64,000 nucleotides of DNA, taken from the NCBI RefSeq assembly GCF_900156425.1, contig NZ_FTNO01000003.1:338899-402898 (forward strand), given 5' to 3'. The stretch is from Haladaptatus litoreus. GTDB taxonomy: Archaea > Halobacteriota > Halobacteria > Halobacteriales > Haladaptataceae. The notes below the pieces were generated by a model. It worked only from the letters and a program-made list of their open reading frames with translations. It was not told the DNA's origin and ran no database searches. A program made the translations under genes and the position numbers. Shown here in pieces: positions 8,393 to 17,889 of this stretch; within the stretch, counting starts at the first letter, position 1, and every line of letters starts with the position of its first letter.

Positions 8393-9724
8393 ATGGACCG
8401 AAGAGAGTACGCAATCCTCGCACTCATCGCGCTCGCGACGGTCGGTATCGGCGTTTTCACCACGTCGAAGCCACTGGCGACGTTCTTCGTCGAGAGTACA
8501 CGCCAGTTCCTGTCCACGACGGCGGCGATGGCGTGGATCACGTGGTGGGCGCTCGTCATCGGCTTCGCCATCGCTGGTGGCGTCGAAGCGTGGACGTCCA
8601 ACCAAAAAGTCGCGGATCTCCTCGACGGCCACGGCGCTCGTGAGATCGGCTACGGGTCGCTGTTCGGGTTCGTCTCCTCGTCCTGTTCGTACAGCGCTAT
8701 CGCCACGGCGAAAAACCTCTTCAAGAAGGGTGGGTCGGCGGCAGCGACTATCGGTGCGTTCATGTTCGCAAGCACGAACCTCGTCATCGAAATCGGCGCA
8801 GTCATCTGGATTCTCCTCGGCTGGCAGTTCTTGCTCGCAGACATCATCGGCGGGTTCATGCTCATCGGCTTGATGGCACTCGGGTTCGTCTACGTCGTCC
8901 CCGACGACGTCGTTGAGCAAGCTCGCCAGAACGTCCTCGATGACGGTGCTCCAACCGTTCAAGACCCTGTTTGTGGGATGGAAGTAAACCCCGAGGAAGC
9001 TGATTATTCTACTGAACACGACGGCCAGACGTACTACTTCTGCTCGCAGTCCTGCAAGGAGAGCTTTGACCCCGAAGAAGCCAACACGACCATCCGGGAA
9101 CAAGCGACGTCGCTCTCGGGTTGGAAGGCGCTCGCCGACAAACAGTGGAAAGAATGGGGCATGCTCTGGGACGAGATCGCAATTGGATTCATCTTCGCTG
9201 GCCTCATCGCTGGCTTCATCCCCGAACAGGTGTGGACCTCGGTGTTCTCGGGCGCGACGTTCGGTCTCCCAGTGTACGTCTTCTGGACCGCAGTGCTTGG
9301 TGCCATTATCGGTGTGGCAACGTTCGTCTGCTCGGTTGGCAACGTCCCATTCGCTGCAGTTCTCTTCTCAAACGGCCTCCCGTTCGGGTCGGTGCTGAGC
9401 TACATTTACGCTGACCTCATTGTCCCACCGATCATGGAGGCCTATCGGGAGTACTACGGGACGAAATTCGCGGCCATCCTCTCGGGCATGATCTTCATCT
9501 CTGCAGTCCTTACGGGGTTCGTCATCCACTTCCTCTTCCTCGGTGCTGGGGTCATCCCCCCTGCCTCGAGCGTGCAGATCGCGGAGGTGAAAATCGAGAT
9601 GAACTACAAGATGGTGTTGAACGTACTGGCGACTGTGTTCTTCCTCTTCCTTTACTGGCTGCACCGCTCGGAATCAGTCGGCGATGAAAGCGGTCACGAC
9701 GAACACACCCAGACGGCGGACTGA
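8393..9724 (+). CDS. Permease (ArsP/DUF318-like) with an internal YHS metal-binding domain
   Basis: 443 aa. Two blocks of hydrophobic helices (about 5-175 and 255-430) have the pattern of the predicted-permease family (GFVSSSCSYSAIA, later FVCSVGNVPFAAVLF). Between them, residues about 185-225, is a YHS/TRASH domain (DPVCGMEVNPEEADYS then YYFCSQSCKESF), which in other proteins binds copper or other soft metals. The C-terminus is His/Asp/Glu-rich. It is the last gene of the copper block. A fused metal sensor-transporter is suggested; the transported species (copper, an arsenical or a metal complex) cannot be read from sequence. Confidence 0.85.
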   Translation: MDRREYAILALIALATVGIGVFTTSKPLATFFVESTRQFLSTTAAMAWITWWALVIGFAIAGGVEAWTSNQKVADLLDGHGAREIGYGSLFGFVSSSCSYSAIATAKNLFKKGGSAAATIGAFMFASTNLVIEIGAVIWILLGWQFLLADIIGGFMLIGLMALGFVYVVPDDVVEQARQNVLDDGAPTVQDPVCGMEVNPEEADYSTEHDGQTYYFCSQSCKESFDPEEANTTIREQATSLSGWKALADKQWKEWGMLWDEIAIGFIFAGLIAGFIPEQVWTSVFSGATFGLPVYVFWTAVLGAIIGVATFVCSVGNVPFAAVLFSNGLPFGSVLSYIYADLIVPPIMEAYREYYGTKFAAILSGMIFISAVLTGFVIHFLFLGAGVIPPASSVQIAEVKIEMNYKMVLNVLATVFFLFLYWLHRSESVGDESGHDEHTQTAD

Positions 9725-9827
9725 CTGATCTGTCCACGTTTGGCATGTTGTGAGATGCAGCATCTCACTACGTGTCGACGGCCTTGCACTGATGCTGGAG
9801 GTCATTCCCATTCGCTGAAGACGGACT

Positions 9828-11081
9828 CTACGCACTTTGGTCCGCTAAACTCGAAGCACTATCTGCGACTGGCACCTCCCATAGCAGAATCGTTCCGGAT
9901 CCAATGACGAGGACCACACCGCCAACAGCTAGCGCGAACAGGGGCGAAACGGAGTCGGAGATAACACCACTCCCAAGTTGGAATGGCACGACAGCTAACC
10001 CGCTGACCATCGCCATCGCACTTAGCACGGTCGCTCGACCAAGGGTGTCAATCTGGTCGTTGACGTACTGCCCGGCAAACGACCGCGTCACATCAGACAG
10101 CCCTCGGGCAACCAAGAACGTCGGGAGTGCAAGGATCGGGACGAAGTACATCCCGACCAGTGCCGCTCCAACGACGAATGGGAGGACGAGGAACCACGTC
10201 CGCATGCCGATATGCTTCTTGATGGCACCCGTGTAATAGCTGAGGACGGCCCCGAAGAGGCTGTATCCAGCGTAGAACCACCCCAACAGCGATTTGACCT
10301 GTGATTGAGACACACCGAGGTCAACGATGACGGTCTGGAAGATGGGTTGGAGGAACACGAACACAAGGTACGTGACCGCAGCGTACAGGACGTAGTAGTA
10401 GAGGATGAATGACCGGAGATTCCGCCGTGAGAGTGCGTCTCTGACGATTTCAACAGTTCTGCGCATACTCAAGTCGTCGGTGTCAGTCTCCTCATACGTC
10501 TCTGGTTCGTCCATCGTGAGTAGTACCACGGCTCCGAAACCGGTGACGGCGGCCGCCACGAACCACGGATACGAGAGGTCGATACTGCCGAGATACCCAC
10601 CAATGATTGCTGCACCGCCCCCGACTGCGAGCGCGGCGGATTCGCCTCGTCCGCGAACGTGAGCGAACTCGCTCTCGGAGAGGTCGTCAGTGAGCGTATC
10701 GTAGAGCCACGCATCTTCACTGCCCGATCGGAAGTTGTAGCCAGCCGACCAGCAGGCGTAGAGGACTGCCAGCGTGAGAAACGACCCGGCGAGCCCGATA
10801 CCGAGGAGCGTCACCGAGATCAGGACGGTCCCGATGAGGAGGCTCATCCGGCGTCCGACGCGGTCGCCGATGTACCCGGTCGGAATCTCACCGAACAGCG
10901 TCGTTAGGTTGTAGATCGCTTCGAGGATCGCAATCTGGGTGAAGTCGAGTCCCTGTGCGAGAAAGAAGAGATACATGATCGGCCGATAGAATTCGACCGC
11001 CTTGGTCGCTTTGTAGAGATAGTATTTCAGAACGCTTCCACGCGCAGAATCCAACCAGCGACTTTGGGAGAGCATACTCAT
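9828..11081 (-). CDS. MFS transporter
   Basis: 417 aa with about twelve hydrophobic segments and an MFS loop 2-3 motif (GYIGDRVGRRMSLLIG, about 69-84). An N-terminal block around YLYKATKAVEFYRPIMYLFF suits a sugar-or-drug-type MFS half. The central loop is acidic (DEPETYEETDTDDLS). It converges with the permease and lies downstream of the NicO-like gene on the same strand with a gap of about 93 bp. Substrate unknown; metal-chelate or drug efflux would fit the location, but the sequence does not decide. Confidence 0.88.
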   Translation of the reverse strand: MSMLSQSRWLDSARGSVLKYYLYKATKAVEFYRPIMYLFFLAQGLDFTQIAILEAIYNLTTLFGEIPTGYIGDRVGRRMSLLIGTVLISVTLLGIGLAGSFLTLAVLYACWSAGYNFRSGSEDAWLYDTLTDDLSESEFAHVRGRGESAALAVGGGAAIIGGYLGSIDLSYPWFVAAAVTGFGAVVLLTMDEPETYEETDTDDLSMRRTVEIVRDALSRRNLRSFILYYYVLYAAVTYLVFVFLQPIFQTVIVDLGVSQSQVKSLLGWFYAGYSLFGAVLSYYTGAIKKHIGMRTWFLVLPFVVGAALVGMYFVPILALPTFLVARGLSDVTRSFAGQYVNDQIDTLGRATVLSAMAMVSGLAVVPFQLGSGVISDSVSPLFALAVGGVVLVIGSGTILLWEVPVADSASSLADQSA

Positions 11082-11174
11082 TGGAGGGGATTTGATGAGA
11101 AGCTCTCAATTATGTTCCGTTATTTCGATTCTGGGAGATCGTAATAACTCAACGGCACGGAAAACTGAGTCTGT

Positions 11175-12200
11175 CTAGAAGAGCCCGGTGATAAAGCCAA
11201 AACCCATAATAATGAGGACTACCGCCGAGAACACGGGCAAGTACGGCGTGTATCGTTCGACTTTCTCCTCGTAGCTGTGGTAACCAGCAATTAACAGCAT
11301 CGTCAGGCCGACGATGCCAGCGATGACGGTAATGGCGTAGGCACTCATCAATTCGAGACAATGGTTCGATCCGGCACACATCGCAATGATCTCGAACTCC
11401 TCTTCGTGAGCAAAGCCGAGAACGAACGCGAACCACGCGATGCCGAAGAGCCCCCGCTCGGCAGCCTCGTCCAGATCCCCGTGAGAATGGTCGTGCGAAT
11501 GCCCGCCGACGAACGGGAGTACGCCTTTGATTCGAGCGAGCAGCCCCTCGCTCTCCTGTGCGTGCCCTTCGTGGTCGTGTGTGTGGTCGTCGTGATGAGC
11601 CATGTGGTTGTGTGACGACTCGTCGTGCTTGTGCAGCTGAACAGTCGTCTGACAGCGGAGATCGAGACGGTCATGGTCGTGACCATCACCGTGATCAAGG
11701 TCGTGGTTGTGCGTCTGCTCTCCGTGAGCGTGCGTGTGGCCGTCGTGGTCGTGACCGTGGGAATGATCCGTGTGCGCATCCTCGTCGTGGGGGTGTGAGT
11801 TGTGAGTGTGTGAGTCGTCGCCGTGCGAATGATTCGTGCCGTGGGAGTGGCCACCGTAGTACTCGCGGATGCCGAGGAGGATGAGGAGGACACCAGCAAC
11901 GAGGCTGACTGGCCCACCGATGTAGATGGTCGTTGAGAACAGGTCGATTGGAATCGGTTCGTTGACTTGGGTGAGACTGAAGTAGGATTTCGCATAGAAG
12001 AAGATAGCCACCATCACTAGACTACTGATGAGGTGGCCGACACCGAGAATGAAACTGGCGGCGAAGCCGGAGAGCCACTTGTTCGTCTGGTCAAGTGCAT
12101 ACGCCGCAGCAACGGGCCATCCGTGACCGGGTTCGATTCCATGAAACGCCCCAAGTGCGATAGCACCGACCAGCAGCCCAAAGGCTTCCGTGTGTAACAT
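11175..12200 (-). CDS. NicO/RcnA-like nickel-cobalt transporter with His-rich loop
   Basis: 341 aa. The N-terminal helix holds the nickel-transporter signature HGIEPGHG (about 20-27). About six TM helices are split by a very long His/Asp loop (about 120-235: HSHGTNHSHGDDSHTHNS and more), the hallmark of RcnA-type Ni/Co efflux proteins. A later motif is FAHEEEFEIIAMCAG. Divergent from the NikR-like gene with a 100-bp shared promoter region containing a perfect inverted repeat. Efflux is favoured over uptake because of the His loop, but direction is not proven. Confidence 0.88.
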   Translation of the reverse strand: MLHTEAFGLLVGAIALGAFHGIEPGHGWPVAAAYALDQTNKWLSGFAASFILGVGHLISSLVMVAIFFYAKSYFSLTQVNEPIPIDLFSTTIYIGGPVSLVAGVLLILLGIREYYGGHSHGTNHSHGDDSHTHNSHPHDEDAHTDHSHGHDHDGHTHAHGEQTHNHDLDHGDGHDHDRLDLRCQTTVQLHKHDESSHNHMAHHDDHTHDHEGHAQESEGLLARIKGVLPFVGGHSHDHSHGDLDEAAERGLFGIAWFAFVLGFAHEEEFEIIAMCAGSNHCLELMSAYAITVIAGIVGLTMLLIAGYHSYEEKVERYTPYLPVFSAVVLIIMGFGFITGLF

Positions 12201-12216
12201 TCGTGTTGAATACAGG

Positions 12217-12238
12217 CAATCCCCGTAGTTAGGGATTG
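12217..12238. promoter_or_regulatory. Candidate NikR operator (inverted repeat)
   Basis: Perfect 7-bp arms CAATCCC and GGGATTG separated by 8 bp, 17 bp upstream of the NicO-like start and inside the divergent intergenic region shared with the NikR-like gene. Dyad sites between a ribbon-helix-helix regulator and its target are typical operators. The spacing is shorter than the classical E. coli NikR site, so recognition by this NikR is inferred. Confidence 0.5.
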
Positions 12239-12301
12239 TTATGACCGAATTCGGGCGAACGTAATAATGAGGTCTAAGTATCGCTCACCGCAAGTCAGTG
12301 T

Positions 12302-12712
12302 ATGCGAACAAGCCTCAACATCCCGCAAGAAGTACTGGACTCATTCGATGAGACGTGGGAAGCAGAAGACATGGAATCGCGCTCCCGAGCCGTCCGGGAA
12401 GCGATGCAAGAATACATCGAGCGCCATACGCAATTCGAAGATATCGAGGGAGATGCTATCGCAGTCGTCGCATTCGACTACGAACACACCCTCGTTATCG
12501 GTGAACTCCATACGGTTCAGCACGAATTCGAGGACATAATCGGAACAATGCAACATATGCATCACGGTGAGTGGTGTTTAGAGACTATTTTCTGCACTGG
12601 GTCAGCAGACCGCATTCGTAAGTTGGTCTACCAACTCCGGGACTTTGATGCCGTTGGCCGGGTGAATGTCATGTTTCTCCAGCCTGCACCTGACACGAAT
12701 TCGATAACCTGA
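12302..12712 (+). CDS. nikR: NikR-like nickel-responsive regulator
   Basis: 136 aa. Residues 1-45 form a ribbon-helix-helix (MRTSLNIPQEVLDSFD ... SRAVREAMQEYIE). Residues 52-128 are an ACT-like metal-binding domain with His/Cys ligands clustered around MQHMHHGEWCLE (about 82-93). That cluster is one residue shorter between His and Cys than the usual HxH-x5-C, so metal geometry may differ. It should bind Ni(II) as a tetramer and repress or control the divergent NicO-like transporter. Family call firm. Confidence 0.92.
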   Translation: MRTSLNIPQEVLDSFDETWEAEDMESRSRAVREAMQEYIERHTQFEDIEGDAIAVVAFDYEHTLVIGELHTVQHEFEDIIGTMQHMHHGEWCLETIFCTGSADRIRKLVYQLRDFDAVGRVNVMFLQPAPDTNSIT

Positions 12713-12981
12713 GTCGAAGGCGTTACAAGCGGATATGCTGATGCTCGCTAACGCTCATTCAGCGATTGATCGGGAATACTACCCCCAATATGGACGGTAC
12801 TTTTGGCTCCGAGAGGAAGCGGAAGTATTTCCATTAACCTCGTAAGTAGTAGTTGACTTCCCTCGGGTACCTTCGAGTTGATAACTATACATTTCGTGGT
12901 ACATATGGAGCGTGCCAACTGTCGTCGATTTCAATGATCGAATTCGGCTGTTCTGAACAATCGGGGGGAAAACTATCTACT
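12713..12981. other. Intergenic region, nothing recognised
   Basis: Follows the NikR-like gene and leads into the repeat at 12982. No coding frame with haloarchaeal composition and no clear signal was found. Confidence 0.4.
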
Positions 12982-13120
12982 TACTAGGATTTCGACGCGT
13001 TTCAAGATGCGTGATTGATTCCATAACCGAAGTAGAACGTGCGACGGCGGCGAGGTCGATTTTCCAAAATCGGTGTTTTTGGGTGGTTGACTTCCTGTGG
13101 GCAGTATAAGCAGAAGTGGG
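12982..13120 (-). repeat. Long inverted repeat, copy A
   Basis: Reverse complement of 22510-22650 with high identity over about 110-130 bp, including an unbroken run covering TATACTGCCCACAGGAAGT. Conserved stretches extend to CACGCATCTTGAAA. Both copies can be read as a short peptide frame (LPTGS...SPPSHVLL), but most differences change amino acids, so it is probably non-coding. It may be a MITE or the end of a lost transposon. The two copies face each other across 9.4 kb. Confidence 0.75.
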
Positions 13121-13266
13121 TGAAGCAGATCGAAGTTAGTAGTGCATACTAATCTTTCAACCCGGTTGCATGGGGCCTTCGGCCACGCGCGAAACCTGTG
13201 TTCCACCAAACCACCGGCTATCATCGGTTCAATCATTTTTATAATTTCTCTAGAGGTTATCTTTGC

Positions 13267-13740
13267 ATGGAACAGAGCTATCGCCGGAGAACCGTCCTTA
13301 GAACCGGGACTGTCGGCACAGTACTTACGCTCCCTGGGTGTTCGTTCTTTTCTTCCGAGTCAGAGGGGTCAGACTATCTCCCACCGCTTGCGAATGTACA
13401 AGTCGTGAATCGGCATCCAGAACCGCATTCTGCCCATGTCGAAGTCCGACGAGACGGCACCCGTATTTATCAAACGACAAAAACGCTGGACGCGGCTGAG
13501 GTATACGGTCAGGAACTCACCATTGATGAACCATGGGAACCGAAACAGGGGCTGTATACCCTCGTCGGTACCGTGAACTCGAGCCACTCACAGTCGAAAA
13601 TTGAGTTCGGGACAGACAAAGTTGACCGGACGGATGCCGACGGATTCTGTTTCGATGCGCATGTAATCGTCACTCCCGCAAGAAAGGTTGAAATTGTGTA
13701 TGGTCTGGAGCCCTGTGCTAGTCCAGGGACACGATACTAA
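13267..13740 (+). CDS. Tat-exported lipoprotein, function unknown
   Basis: 157 aa from ATG at 13267. This start places the Tat motif (YRRRTVLRTG) and lipobox LPGC at residues about 6-28; the longer frame from 13198 would bury it. The mature part is beta-rich, with VQVVNRHPEPHSAHVEVRR early and a Cys near the C-terminus. It resembles small haloarchaeal lipoproteins with an Ig-like fold attached to the outer membrane face. No enzymatic motif is visible. Confidence 0.7.
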   Translation: MEQSYRRRTVLRTGTVGTVLTLPGCSFFSSESEGSDYLPPLANVQVVNRHPEPHSAHVEVRRDGTRIYQTTKTLDAAEVYGQELTIDEPWEPKQGLYTLVGTVNSSHSQSKIEFGTDKVDRTDADGFCFDAHVIVTPARKVEIVYGLEPCASPGTRY

Positions 13741-13901
13741 AATTCTCGGTCATCACGGCAACGTCGAGAAGGACTTCCTCCCGTCGGTAAGCAAATCATA
13801 AACCCATCGTTCACTGCCCAGACGAACGCGCCAACACACTGCAACTGATTCATTTCGAACTACGAAAAATAACAAATAACTATATCGAAATGTCTGCTCG
13901 A

Positions 13902-14093
13902 TTATTCTGCTAGGTGAAGCTCGTCCCAGTACGCCATCGCTTCGTCTGTTTTTGAGGGGCCGTGCGCCGGTTCCATGGTCGTATTAATCAGGATACCACC
14001 ATCAGCGTATTTGAATGTCTCAACAGAGGGAGTTGCCAGCACTTTCTTCTTGCTGATACTTCGGACGAGCTCTGGACCGAGATAAAACAGCAT
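13902..14093 (-). CDS. Short hypothetical protein, possibly a truncated gene end
   Basis: 63 aa from ATG at 14093. The frame stays open upstream to about 14197 without a start codon, with protein-like sequence (LPAFFTEIPSKFEEFINS). It overlaps the end of the DUF5518-like gene. It may therefore be the tail of a longer gene cut by rearrangement. No family recognised. Confidence 0.45.
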   Translation of the reverse strand: MLFYLGPELVRSISKKKVLATPSVETFKYADGGILINTTMEPAHGPSKTDEAMAYWDELHLAE

Positions 14094-14173
14094 CCCCGGT
14101 TCGGAATTGATGAACTCCTCGAATTTCGATGGAATCTCGGTGAAAAAAGCCGGTAATGGCTGGTTGTTGCCCG

Positions 14174-14572
14174 TCAGCGAGTGGTTCCAGCAGCCTCACG
14201 GGTCGTGGTGCGGCGACCTTTCACCCACCCACCGATGGCACCAGCGATGGCCCCGGGAATCGCCTGGACGACCAGAACCAGCAGGCCAAGTGCGAGTCCT
14301 GTGAATGCCGGGAACAGGCCGGCGAACAAGGCACCGAACACTGCCCACACGATGAGGAGGACGACGGCTCCAATGACCGTGGCGAGTCCACCGTGCACAG
14401 CGCCACGTCCGACACCACTAACCATGTATCCGGCGACGAACCCGCCGATGAGGCCAGGGAGCGCCTGAATCAGTCCCGACATCGCCGAAACCGGGACAAA
14501 CCAGACGACGAGTAGTCCAAGGATGAATGCGGTCAGAAATCCGTCAAGCACAGCTCTCCAGTTAATCTCCAT
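14174..14572 (-). CDS. Small Gly-rich membrane protein (DUF5518-like)
   Basis: 132 aa, nearly all hydrophobic, with four probable TM helices (about 8-30, 36-56, 60-88, 92-115) full of Gly and Ala (GGFVAGYMVSGVGRGAVHGG), ending in a short basic tail. This is the pattern of the haloarchaeal DUF5518 family, of unknown function. Clean start at ATG 14572. Stand-alone gene. Confidence 0.75.
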   Translation of the reverse strand: MEINWRAVLDGFLTAFILGLLVVWFVPVSAMSGLIQALPGLIGGFVAGYMVSGVGRGAVHGGLATVIGAVVLLIVWAVFGALFAGLFPAFTGLALGLLVLVVQAIPGAIAGAIGGWVKGRRTTTREAAGTTR

Positions 14573-14681
14573 GATCAGCTAGAAGTAGGTGGGCATAAGT
14601 GATAACTATTCTATAATAAAATCTGTCTTGTTCGTGATTCTCGTTTTGCTCTTTATATCAGTACCATGCCGTCATTGCTAA

Positions 14682-15032
14682 CCCAACGGCTTTGCGGGGA
14701 GGCACGACGCGAACACGAACAGCGTTCAGGGCGACCTCCTGGAGGGAGCTGAGGGGCACGAAACTCCGATCGACCTCATCGTCTTCGACCTGTCATCTTC
14801 ACCCGTGGTGGATCTCGCGTCGGGAGAAATGTTCGAAGGCCTGCATCGTACCCTCAAGCTTCGTGGAATCGACCTCCGTTTGGGCGGGGTGAACGAGCAA
14901 GTATTGGAAATGTTTGAGGCTGCGTCCTTAGACGAGCCGCTCGGCGATATCCACGAAGTTATCTATTCGCTATATTCGTTTCGAGAACGAGACTTCTCAT
15001 ACATCAGTGGTTCTTATGATGAGTTACAGTAG
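14682..15032 (+). pseudogene. STAS-domain fragment, probably of a SulP-type transporter
   Basis: The frame is open from 14682 to the stop at 15032 with no good start codon. It reads like the C-terminal STAS domain of SulP anion transporters: PIDLIVFDLSSSPVVDLASG, then a helix EMFEGLHRTLKLRGIDLRLG. The membrane part is absent, so this is a 5'-truncated remnant. Translation could begin at ATG 14829 but would lose the core strand. Assignment by pattern only. Confidence 0.5.
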
Positions 15033-15129
15033 CAGAATGACTCATTGTAATTGTAGGATTCGTTTCTTGCTCAAGGGGGCGATGACTATCGGCGGCAACG
15101 CTAACTCGATCGGCAACCTATGACATGGT

Positions 15130-16314
15130 ATGGCAATGGGTGGGGAGAGATCAGAAGTGACACAAATCCGTATCGTGCGACCAGGTTTGAAATGGTGGAT
15201 AGCCGGTTTGATCGTGTTCGGAATCATCGCTGCTGTCGCGTTCACGTTCTTGCCGTGGGTTGTGTTCGGATTATTCATCTACTACGTCGCACGTCCGATA
15301 AACCGACGTCTTAATACTCGAATTAGGAGAGAAAATCTCTCGGCCGCAATCTCGCTGCTTCTTATTGTCGTGCCAATTGTTCTTTTCCTGGGAGTGTTCC
15401 TCTCGATCGCGATCAGCCAGCTAGCCGCTTTTGCAGCCTCGAATGCAGCCACACAACTCCTGCAGCAATTGCCGATTAATGTCGGGACGATCCCGAACGA
15501 CCCAAATCAACTGCTCAACACGGCAACTAAGACGCTTGAAGACCCTTCGGTGCAATCAGCACTCACGGGTGCACAAGCCTTCGTCGGTGCCGCTGCATCA
15601 AGTGTTTTCATGATGTTCCTGTCGCTATTGCTGGGCTTTTTCCTCCTAGTCAATGACGAGCGCCTCGCTCAGTGGGGTAGAGAGCAGATTCTCGGAGATG
15701 ATGCGCTATCTATTGATTTCCTTGCGGCAGTCGATGAAGGACTCAACTCCATCTATTTCGGCTACACGTTGACCATCTTCGTCATCATGATACTGACCGC
15801 CATTATCTACAACGTGTTCAATTTCTTCGCGCCAGGAAGCCTTCTCATTCCAGTGACAATACTACTGGCGGTCATCACTGGCATCTTTACGCTCGTGCCA
15901 TTAGTCGGTCGATCCGTCATCTATCTTGCGATCGCTGCCGTCCTCGCAGTGGAAGCGATTCAACAGAATCCAACCGCCCTCTGGTACCCGCTCGTGTTCT
16001 TCTTGTTCATGACGCTGGCGTTCGATAACATTGTTCGAACCTACATCCGTCCGTACCTCTCCGGGAAAATGTTCCACCTCTCGCTCGTTATGTTCGCCTA
16101 TCTGCTCGGCCCGATCCTGTTTGGCTGGTACGGCATCTTCCTCGGCCCGCTTCTGATGGTCATCGTCGTCCAATTCTTCCAGGTCGTCGTCCCAGGACTT
16201 CGTGGCGAGGAATCGAGATCCCGAGTCGACATCGAGCCGACGACTGTTCAGGAGACGGATGATGATTTCGACGACATGACGAGGAGTGGCGAAGCCACTG
16301 ACGGTGGCCGGTGA
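15130..16314 (+). CDS. AI-2E family (PerM/DUF20) transporter
   Basis: 394 aa. About eight TM helices: a pair at 15-60, one at 70-95, one at 165-185, and a C-terminal bundle from 215 with typical motifs (IFTLVPLVGRSVIYLAIA, FDNIVRTYIRPYLSG, GPILFGWYGIFLGPLL). The central soluble stretch has amphipathic helices, as in the family. The acidic tail suits a haloarchaeon. Family members exchange autoinducer-2, Na+/H+ or unknown solutes; no substrate can be given. Stand-alone gene after the STAS remnant. Confidence 0.9.
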   Translation: MAMGGERSEVTQIRIVRPGLKWWIAGLIVFGIIAAVAFTFLPWVVFGLFIYYVARPINRRLNTRIRRENLSAAISLLLIVVPIVLFLGVFLSIAISQLAAFAASNAATQLLQQLPINVGTIPNDPNQLLNTATKTLEDPSVQSALTGAQAFVGAAASSVFMMFLSLLLGFFLLVNDERLAQWGREQILGDDALSIDFLAAVDEGLNSIYFGYTLTIFVIMILTAIIYNVFNFFAPGSLLIPVTILLAVITGIFTLVPLVGRSVIYLAIAAVLAVEAIQQNPTALWYPLVFFLFMTLAFDNIVRTYIRPYLSGKMFHLSLVMFAYLLGPILFGWYGIFLGPLLMVIVVQFFQVVVPGLRGEESRSRVDIEPTTVQETDDDFDDMTRSGEATDGGR

Positions 16315-16650
16315 TTGCGGGGAATCTGATTGTCACTCTCTCTGAATAGAGTTTTTAAGCTGTCACTGTGGTATCAACTCAACCACTGGCAAAATTATAA
16401 ATATAGTCACACACCAAATACGCTTGTTGGACTCTCCTAGTTCTGCCTAATGCAACACGGAGCACTGGTTCGATTTCAACTAATTCACCTCTTATGTACA
16501 AGTGGACCAGGTTTACTATCGCTTGATTCTATAACTCGAAGTGGAAATGGGTAGGTCGCCGCGCTCGGCGAAGCACGAAACCTGCCTCTTCGAGAGGAAG
16601 ATTATGTTTCAGCAGGCGTCCTTTTCACTGTAGATGACATATATGTCATC
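16315..16650. other. Intergenic, no gene
   Basis: 336 bp with AT-rich patches. A short GC-rich stretch near 16550-16600 (GGTCGCCGCGCTCGGCGAAG) is loosely like sequence near 13180. No coding frame was accepted. The promoter of the downstream gene must lie here. Confidence 0.4.
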
Positions 16651-17682
16651 ATGAACGACGCAGACGAGGACGAATCAATGGTCGGGCGAATGGATGAGTC
16701 CCGAATTCGATTTTGGTTTCTCCTTGATGGGGATCGGTGGGTAATTACTGGCATGCTCACGCTTGGTCTGTTCGTTATCCTCGTCGTTGCTGGGACAGTT
16801 GGCCCCTCATCGTTTCGCTCGGTCATGAGCAACACAAATCAAGTTGGGATTGCATTCCAGGCATTCATCGCGTCGCTCATCACCGGTGTGACGCTCGTCG
16901 TCACCATCGGTCAGCTAGTCCTCTCACAGGAACTCGGATCGCTAAAAAGTCAGCGGGAACGAATGAAGGCTACCGTAGAGTTTCGTCAAGACATCACTAG
17001 TTTGATCGGGTCCATCGGGCTTCCTGATCCCGCGGCATTTCTCCGTCAGCTTATTCTGACAAGCAAAGGTCGTGCCGAGGCGCTCGAAGACGTTCTTGCA
17101 GAGAACAACGATGACGAACTACGTGACCAGGTCGATCAATTCACTGCGGCTCTCATCGAAAATGCTATCGAGGTCGAAGAGCAGCTGGCGGACACCGAGT
17201 TCGGTGAATTCGATCTCTTACGCACAGCCATGAACTATAACCATTCGTGGAAGCTGTACGGTGCCCTATGGCTCCGATCGGAGTACGAAGACAGTCTCGA
17301 CGATGAGGAACGAAGTGCATTCGATGAATTAATCGACGTGCTCATGTTTTTCGGTCCGACACGCGAGCATTTCAAAGCACTCTACTTTCAGTGGGAACTC
17401 GTCCGCCTCATCCGATCGATTCTGATTACCGCATTTCCTGCATTAGCCGTCGCGATTGTGACACTACTCTATCTGGCACCGACCTCGTTTCCGGGCGTGA
17501 CCCTCGGCGTCGCAAATATCATCTGGGTCGTTAGTGCGTCCTCAGCTATCTCTATCGTCCCATTTTTTGTGCTGACCTCTATTGTCCTGCGAATCGCGAC
17601 GATTGCGAAGCGGACGAGTGCGATCGGACCGTTTATCCTGCACGAATCGGACCGTGGCGATGATATCGACCTTGAGAATTAA
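16651..17682 (+). CDS. Four-helix membrane protein, haloarchaeal hypothetical
   Basis: 343 aa. Two N-terminal TM helices (about 33-55 and 67-92) are followed by a long soluble helical region (about 95-245; FRQDITSLIGSIGLPDPAAF, NYNHSWKLYGALWLR). Two C-terminal helices follow (about 250-310). The topology puts the soluble domain in the cytosol. It resembles uncharacterised haloarchaeal proteins; I recognise no catalytic motif. Clear ATG start and acidic tail. Confidence 0.75.
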   Translation: MNDADEDESMVGRMDESRIRFWFLLDGDRWVITGMLTLGLFVILVVAGTVGPSSFRSVMSNTNQVGIAFQAFIASLITGVTLVVTIGQLVLSQELGSLKSQRERMKATVEFRQDITSLIGSIGLPDPAAFLRQLILTSKGRAEALEDVLAENNDDELRDQVDQFTAALIENAIEVEEQLADTEFGEFDLLRTAMNYNHSWKLYGALWLRSEYEDSLDDEERSAFDELIDVLMFFGPTREHFKALYFQWELVRLIRSILITAFPALAVAIVTLLYLAPTSFPGVTLGVANIIWVVSASSAISIVPFFVLTSIVLRIATIAKRTSAIGPFILHESDRGDDIDLEN

Positions 17683-17889
17683 ATGGAACTTATACGATAC
17701 TTTCCGATTATACCGTGGTACGCTCCGTGAATGTGCATTTCTATCGCGGATTTCGGCTGTCTACTTGAGGCTGATACGGTTCATATGATCCTGATTTATT
17801 TGTTGATAGCGACCTCGGTGAGCCAACTGCTCCACGAATGGGATTCACCGAAAGAAAGCGGTTTGTCTATGATTGCATTACGGTGAGCT

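Noticed and set aside
11348..11995. Thr/Arg-rich 215-codon frame inside the NicO-like gene
   Set aside because: Produced by the repetitive His/Asp codons read in another frame.
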